Below, piece by piece: positions 60,530-64,000 of a DNA stretch of 64,000 bases (within the stretch, counting starts at the first letter, position 1; each line of letters opens with the position of its first letter). Under the pieces are notes generated by a model that worked only from the letters and a program-made list of their open reading frames with translations, ran no database searches and was not told the origin of the DNA. Source of the DNA: Halovivax limisalsi (GTDB lineage Archaea > Halobacteriota > Halobacteria > Halobacteriales > Natrialbaceae); assembly GCF_023093535.1 (NCBI RefSeq), contig NZ_CP095757.1:1922001-1986000 (forward strand), read 5' to 3'. A program made the position numbers and the translations under genes.

Positions 60530-60841
60530 TCACATCCCCATGTCTTCGGCCGCGTCCGGGACCGGGAGGGCGCCCGGCGAGACGCCGAGGCGTTCGGCGA
60601 CGTGGTCGAGCGCCATCTCCAGGCCGTAGTAGCGTTCGAGTTCGGCACCGTCGGGCGCGGTCCGCACCGCGAGCATCGCGTAGCCGTCGACGTTCTGGGC
60701 GATCGCGGCCGTGTCGCCCGTGCCGTCCACGTCGAACTCGAGCAGCCGTTCGTCCGACGTCTCTCGATACGTCGCGACCACGCCGTCGGCGCGCGCAGTC
60801 GTTCGGTCCGCGTCGCCCCCGTTCGACCGATCCGAGCACAT
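60530..60841 (-). CDS. DUF7111-like haloarchaeal protein
   Basis: 103 residues: an acidic small alpha/beta protein (VVATYRETSDERLLEFDVDG, YAMLAVRTAPDGAELERYYG, LEMALDHVAERLGVSPGALP). It resembles haloarchaeal DUF7111 (name from memory); no function is known to me. The ATG at 60841 is selected from the onset of the acidic sequence. It diverges from a PadR regulator gene 145 bases away, so the two may share regulation. Confidence 0.65.
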   Translation of the reverse strand: MCSDRSNGGDADRTTARADGVVATYRETSDERLLEFDVDGTGDTAAIAQNVDGYAMLAVRTAPDGAELERYYGLEMALDHVAERLGVSPGALPVPDAAEDMGM

Positions 60842-60986
60842 AGCTTCCACTCGCGAGCGCGTCGACTGGAACCTGTCGGTTTCCGCCGGCCCGCTCCCCG
60901 TTCGACCCACCCACGTTCGCGAACCGGGCCACTCCGTCAGCGGCCGGACCGAAAGACTGGTGCGACCGCCCCGCCGACACAGGCGC

Positions 60987-61280
60987 GTGACACGCTGGCT
61001 CCAGAGCGGGCGGCGACGGGACATCTGCTACCTGCTGGCCGGGACCGACGGCCGACGGGGACAGGGGCTCAAGTCGGCGCTCGAATCGCACTACGACGAG
61101 CGCATCGACCCGAAATCGTTCTACGGTTCGCTCTCGGCGCTGGTCGACGCGGGCCTGATCGAGAAACGGACCGAGGGACTCCACGACCGGTACGCGCTGA
61201 CCGACGGCGGACGTCGTCGACTCGAAGACCACGTCGCGTGGGTCGCGGCCCAGACCGGGGAGATAGAAAGCGAGGAATAA
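60987..61280 (+). CDS. PadR family transcriptional regulator
   Basis: 97-residue winged-helix repressor-type protein: RRDICYLLAGTDGRRGQGLK, SALESHYDERIDPKSFYGSL (recognition helix), SALVDAGLIEKRTEGLHDRY (wing) and the terminal helix RRRLEDHVAWVAAQ. This fits the PadR fold in its short form, without a long C-terminal dimer domain. The start is a GTG at 60987, supported by the tight fold. It faces the lipid reductase gene tail to tail across about 42 bases. Target genes are unknown; the divergent DUF7111-like gene is a candidate. Confidence 0.82.
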   Translation: MTRWLQSGRRRDICYLLAGTDGRRGQGLKSALESHYDERIDPKSFYGSLSALVDAGLIEKRTEGLHDRYALTDGGRRRLEDHVAWVAAQTGEIESEE

Positions 61281-61322
61281 CCCGAACGTGGCGGGGAGCC
61301 GGGGACGAGTCGGCGACGATCG

Positions 61323-62627
61323 CTACTCGAATTCGAACGCGGCGGAGGCGTTGCTCCGCTGCTTGTTCACCGGTTTCGGGATGATGCCGTCGAGGTCGAC
61401 GGCCACCTTCTCGCGGACGAACTCCTTGAGCAGGGGGATGTCGTCGAGGTGCAGGAGTTTGGCGATCGCCAGCGGGTTGCCCGAGTTTAGTTTCCGCATC
61501 GTCCGCTCGTCGAGCCCGTTCAGGTCCTCCATGAAGCGATCGTAGCGCTCGTTCCCGGCCAGGTACAGCAGCTCGGTCATCAGTAGCCGCCGGCGCTGGT
61601 TCGGTGCGACGTCGCGGTGCCAGAGCCGGTCGTAGACGCTCATCTGCTCGGCGCTGGTGTCGGTCATCCCCTTGTCCAGACAGGCCTCGACGGTGATCGC
61701 GGCCGCGCGGGCGGATTTCATGCCCTTGTGGATTCCTTCGCCCCAGACGGGGTCGATGCTCGGGACCGTGTCGCCGATGGCCATGAACCGGTCGGTCGAG
61801 AGCCGATCCGGCATCTGGATGTGGGCCGAACCGCGGTGCTGGATTCCCTCCTTTCGCTCGGCGTCGGCGAAGCGCGGGTCCCGGTCCAGCCAGTAGTCCA
61901 TGTAGTCGTCGACCGAGAAGCCCTCGCGGGCGTTCTCGCGGTGGCTGTCGTTCTGGATGTAGCAGAGGCCGACCTTCGCCTCGTCCGCGCCGGTGTGAAA
62001 GATCCAGGAGTAGCCGCCGGGCGCGAGGTCGTGGTCGAGGCGCAGCATCATCGCGTCGGTCAGGTCGCCGAAGTCCGGGTGGTCGAGGTCGACGCCTGTC
62101 AGCTCGTACTCGATACCGATCGCGTGGTTCTCGCGGCGCAGGTCGCTCACGCCGAGTGCTTTCGCCAGCGGCGCGCTCGGCCCCGTCGCGTCGATAGTGA
62201 TATCGGCGCGCACCTCTTCGGAGCCGTCGTACCTGACGCCGACGATCTCGCCGTTCTCCATGATCGGCGCAGTGACTCGCGCGTCGAAGCGGTACTCGGC
62301 ACCCTGCTCGCGGCCCGCCTCGACGAGCCAGCGCTTGAAGTCCGCGAACTCGAGGACGGCGCCCGGGTGGTTGCGCGTGTAGTGGTGATTGGGGGATTCG
62401 AGGACCACCTTGTCGGTGAAGTTCATCACCACGTCGTCGGGGACGCCGAAGGAGGTGATCATCGACGGGAAAGTGCCGGCCGTGGACTTGTTACTGGTCT
62501 TGGGGAAGACGTCTTCGGCCTCGGTCTCGAGGACGACGACGTCGTACCCCCGCGTCGCCAGGTCGCGCGCACACTGGGCGCCCGCCGGGCCCGCACCCGC
62601 CACGATCACGTCGTACTGGTCGCTCAT
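61323..62627 (-). CDS. Geranylgeranyl reductase family flavoprotein
   Basis: 434-residue FAD enzyme of the digeranylgeranylglycerophospholipid reductase family, which saturates the isoprenoid chains of archaeal membrane lipids. FAD motif DVIVAGAGPAGAQCARDLAT; conserved YSWIFHTGADEAKVGLCYIQ; FAD-phosphate site RFMAIGDTVPSIDPVWGEGI followed by HKGMKSARAA. A plausible promoter (cattatcc on the minus strand near 62652) lies 26 bases before the ATG at 62627. Haloarchaea have several paralogues, so the exact lipid substrate is not assured. Confidence 0.88.
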   Translation of the reverse strand: MSDQYDVIVAGAGPAGAQCARDLATRGYDVVVLETEAEDVFPKTSNKSTAGTFPSMITSFGVPDDVVMNFTDKVVLESPNHHYTRNHPGAVLEFADFKRWLVEAGREQGAEYRFDARVTAPIMENGEIVGVRYDGSEEVRADITIDATGPSAPLAKALGVSDLRRENHAIGIEYELTGVDLDHPDFGDLTDAMMLRLDHDLAPGGYSWIFHTGADEAKVGLCYIQNDSHRENAREGFSVDDYMDYWLDRDPRFADAERKEGIQHRGSAHIQMPDRLSTDRFMAIGDTVPSIDPVWGEGIHKGMKSARAAAITVEACLDKGMTDTSAEQMSVYDRLWHRDVAPNQRRRLLMTELLYLAGNERYDRFMEDLNGLDERTMRKLNSGNPLAIAKLLHLDDIPLLKEFVREKVAVDLDGIIPKPVNKQRSNASAAFEFE

Positions 62628-62839
62628 CTCCGAATACTTCGTCAGCGTGGATAATGAGTGTTGATGAATCGATTCGCGGGCCGGACGGTCGGTTCTGCAC
62701 GATCGAGAGGTTCCGCAGACCGTGTTCCAGCCGCCTCCGGCCGCCCGAGCGTGATCGGTGTGCCGGGCACACAGACGACGCTAGCGGCGATGTTCGCCGC
62801 TCGAACGTCGATTCGACTTCGGGGCGGCGACCGCCGGGG

Positions 62840-64000
62840 TCACTCCAGCAGCTGATCCCCGATCGTGTTCCGCAGCACCTCGCTGGTCCCCTCGTAGATC
62901 TCGTTGAGCTTCGCGTCGCGGTAGAAGCGCTCGGCGGGGAAGTCCTTGGTGTAGCCGTAGCCGCCGTGGATCTGGATGCCCTCGTTGGCCACCTCTCGCG
63001 AGATCTCGCTGGCGTAGAGTTTCGCCTGGGCGGCTTCCTTGATGTAGTCCTCGCCGCGGATCTTGTTGTCCGCCGCCCTGTGCATCAGGAGTTTCGCGGC
63101 CTGGATCTTGGTGTCCATGTCCGCCAGCTTGTGCTTGATCGCCTGGAACTCGCCGATGGGCTGGCCGAACTGTTCGCGCTCGGTCGCGTAGTCGCGGGCC
63201 TCCTCGAACGCGGCTCGCGCGATGCCGACCCCCCGCGCGGCGATGGTGATGCGGCCGCCGTTCAGCGTCTTCAGCGCGTGGACGAACCCGCGGCCCTCCT
63301 CGCCGAGGCGGCGATCGGCGGGAATCTCGAGGCCGTCGAACCGGAGCTCGGCGGTCGGACAGCCCTTGTCGCCGAGCTTGTCCTCCGTTCCTTCGACGTG
63401 GAAGCCGTCGTCCTCGTCGGGACGGACGACGAAGGAGGAGATGCCCTCGTTGCCCGCCTCGGGGTCGGTCTTCGCGAAGACGACGACCGTCTCCGCGACC
63501 GAACCGTTCGAGATCCAGAGTTTGCCGCCGTTCAGCCGGTAGGCTTCGGGCTCGTCTTCCTCGGCACCAGCGCCGATCGGTTCGGCCGTCGTCTCCATCG
63601 CCGGGACGTCGCTCCCCGCACCCGGTTCCGAGAGGGCGAAGGCGCCGACGTCGCGCCCCTCGGCCAGCGGCGTCAGGTACGCTTCCTTCTGTGCGTCGTC
63701 CCCGAACTCGTAGAGCATGTTGCCGGCGAGGGAGGTGTGGGCCGCGACGATGGTCCCCAGTCCGCCAGACCCCCGCGAGATCTCTTCGAGCCCGATGGCG
63801 TAGGCGTGATAGTCGAGCCCGGCGCCGCCGTACTCCTCCGGGAACGGCATGCCCATCAGGCCCAGCTCGCCCATCTCGGCGACGAGATCGCGGGGAAAGT
63901 CGTCCTCGTGATCGATCTCGGCCGCGCGCGGGACGACCTCCTCGTCGACGAACGTCGCGACCATATCACGAATCTGTTGTTGCTCCGGCGAGAGTGTAAA
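62840..64000 (-). CDS. Acyl-CoA dehydrogenase (cut by window end)
   Basis: The gene continues past the right edge: codons from 64000 read FTLSPEQQQIRD in frame before the Met at 63964, so the true start lies outside. The visible 386 residues include FAD/substrate segments (ALSEPGAGSDVPAMETTAEP, LWISNGSVAETVVVFAKTDP) and the catalytic Glu in NEIYEGTSEVLRN. Like the 47956 gene, it belongs to the short-/medium-chain family, with a slightly different insert (GAGAEEDEPEAYRLNGGKL). It probably acts in fatty acid degradation. Confidence 0.95.
   Translation of the reverse strand, partial: FTLSPEQQQIRDMVATFVDEEVVPRAAEIDHEDDFPRDLVAEMGELGLMGMPFPEEYGGAGLDYHAYAIGLEEISRGSGGLGTIVAAHTSLAGNMLYEFGDDAQKEAYLTPLAEGRDVGAFALSEPGAGSDVPAMETTAEPIGAGAEEDEPEAYRLNGGKLWISNGSVAETVVVFAKTDPEAGNEGISSFVVRPDEDDGFHVEGTEDKLGDKGCPTAELRFDGLEIPADRRLGEEGRGFVHALKTLNGGRITIAARGVGIARAAFEEARDYATEREQFGQPIGEFQAIKHKLADMDTKIQAAKLLMHRAADNKIRGEDYIKEAAQAKLYASEISREVANEGIQIHGGYGYTKDFPAERFYRDAKLNEIYEGTSEVLRNTIGDQLLE

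Overview
The window looks like a chromosomal stretch of a halophilic archaeon (class Halobacteria). The DNA is GC-rich, nearly every protein is strongly acidic, promoters are archaeal TATA-like elements close to the start codon, and many genes belong to families known from haloarchaea (TFE, Trm56, HalX regulator, CbaA/CbaB oxidase, DUF7287/7288/7289-like pilin-like proteins, digeranylgeranyl lipid reductase). I cannot place it below class level from sequence alone. No transposase, CRISPR array or rRNA was seen; one tRNA gene is present.

Layout. 1-7000: a tandem HTH protein, a HerA-type ATPase with a ribbon-helix-helix partner, a GNAT enzyme, tRNA methylase Trm56, a repeat-bearing lipoprotein, and a tight TFE-DUF2110-DUF5803 group. 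7000-16860: a compact chemotaxis operon cheW-cheY-cheB-cheA-cheC-cheC(tandem)-cheD-cheR, overlapping from cheY to cheA and from cheC to cheR. 16930-26830: a nuclease-fold protein without its catalytic lysine, then, on the minus strand, a secretion/type IV pilus-like operon: ATPase, membrane platform and five small pilin-like proteins. 26830-29650: an AT-rich promoter region, a cluster of tRNA-derived repeats ending in tRNA-Arg(CCU), tatA, an HD hydrolase, a small HTH protein and XapX. 29730-34505: the sdhCDBA succinate dehydrogenase operon and an AstE/AspA-type zinc deacylase. 34760-38640: a GNAT-zinc ribbon fusion, a polysaccharide flippase, and a RimK-type ligase fused to a retropepsin-like domain. 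38770-42175: a ba3-type terminal oxidase operon. 42500-47530: phosphorylating GAPDH, a site-2 protease with CBS domains, a DNA glycosylase, a dicarboxylate/amino-acid symporter and a small membrane protein. 47530-47955: a non-coding island of perfect hairpins. 47956-51200: acyl-CoA dehydrogenase and a fused hydroxyacyl-CoA dehydrogenase/enoyl-CoA hydratase, transcribed divergently. 51545-60400: HalX response regulator, J-domain protein, DUF420 (CtaM-like), an ABC exporter, an F420-type oxidoreductase, DUF192, an aldo/keto reductase and a heme O synthase with a Cox15-like N-terminus. 60530-64000: DUF7111-like protein, PadR regulator, geranylgeranyl reductase and a second acyl-CoA dehydrogenase cut by the window edge.

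How the genes fit together. Three themes stand out: taxis signalling beside a surface-filament or secretion machine; aerobic respiration (Sdh, ba3 oxidase, heme O synthesis, CtaM-like assembly factor); and fatty acid beta-oxidation. The most unusual features are: a CheB whose receiver domain has lost its phospho-acceptor aspartate; a 1292-residue CheA with an acidic linker of about 670 residues; a CheW interrupted by an acidic insert; a dead nuclease-fold protein between the che and pilus operons; tandem tRNA-Arg fragments; a run of five perfect trinucleotide-loop hairpins; and an acidic D/S tail that stays in frame behind a TGA stop. I see no clearly new defence or mobile system. The che/pilus junction is the best place to look for undescribed biology.
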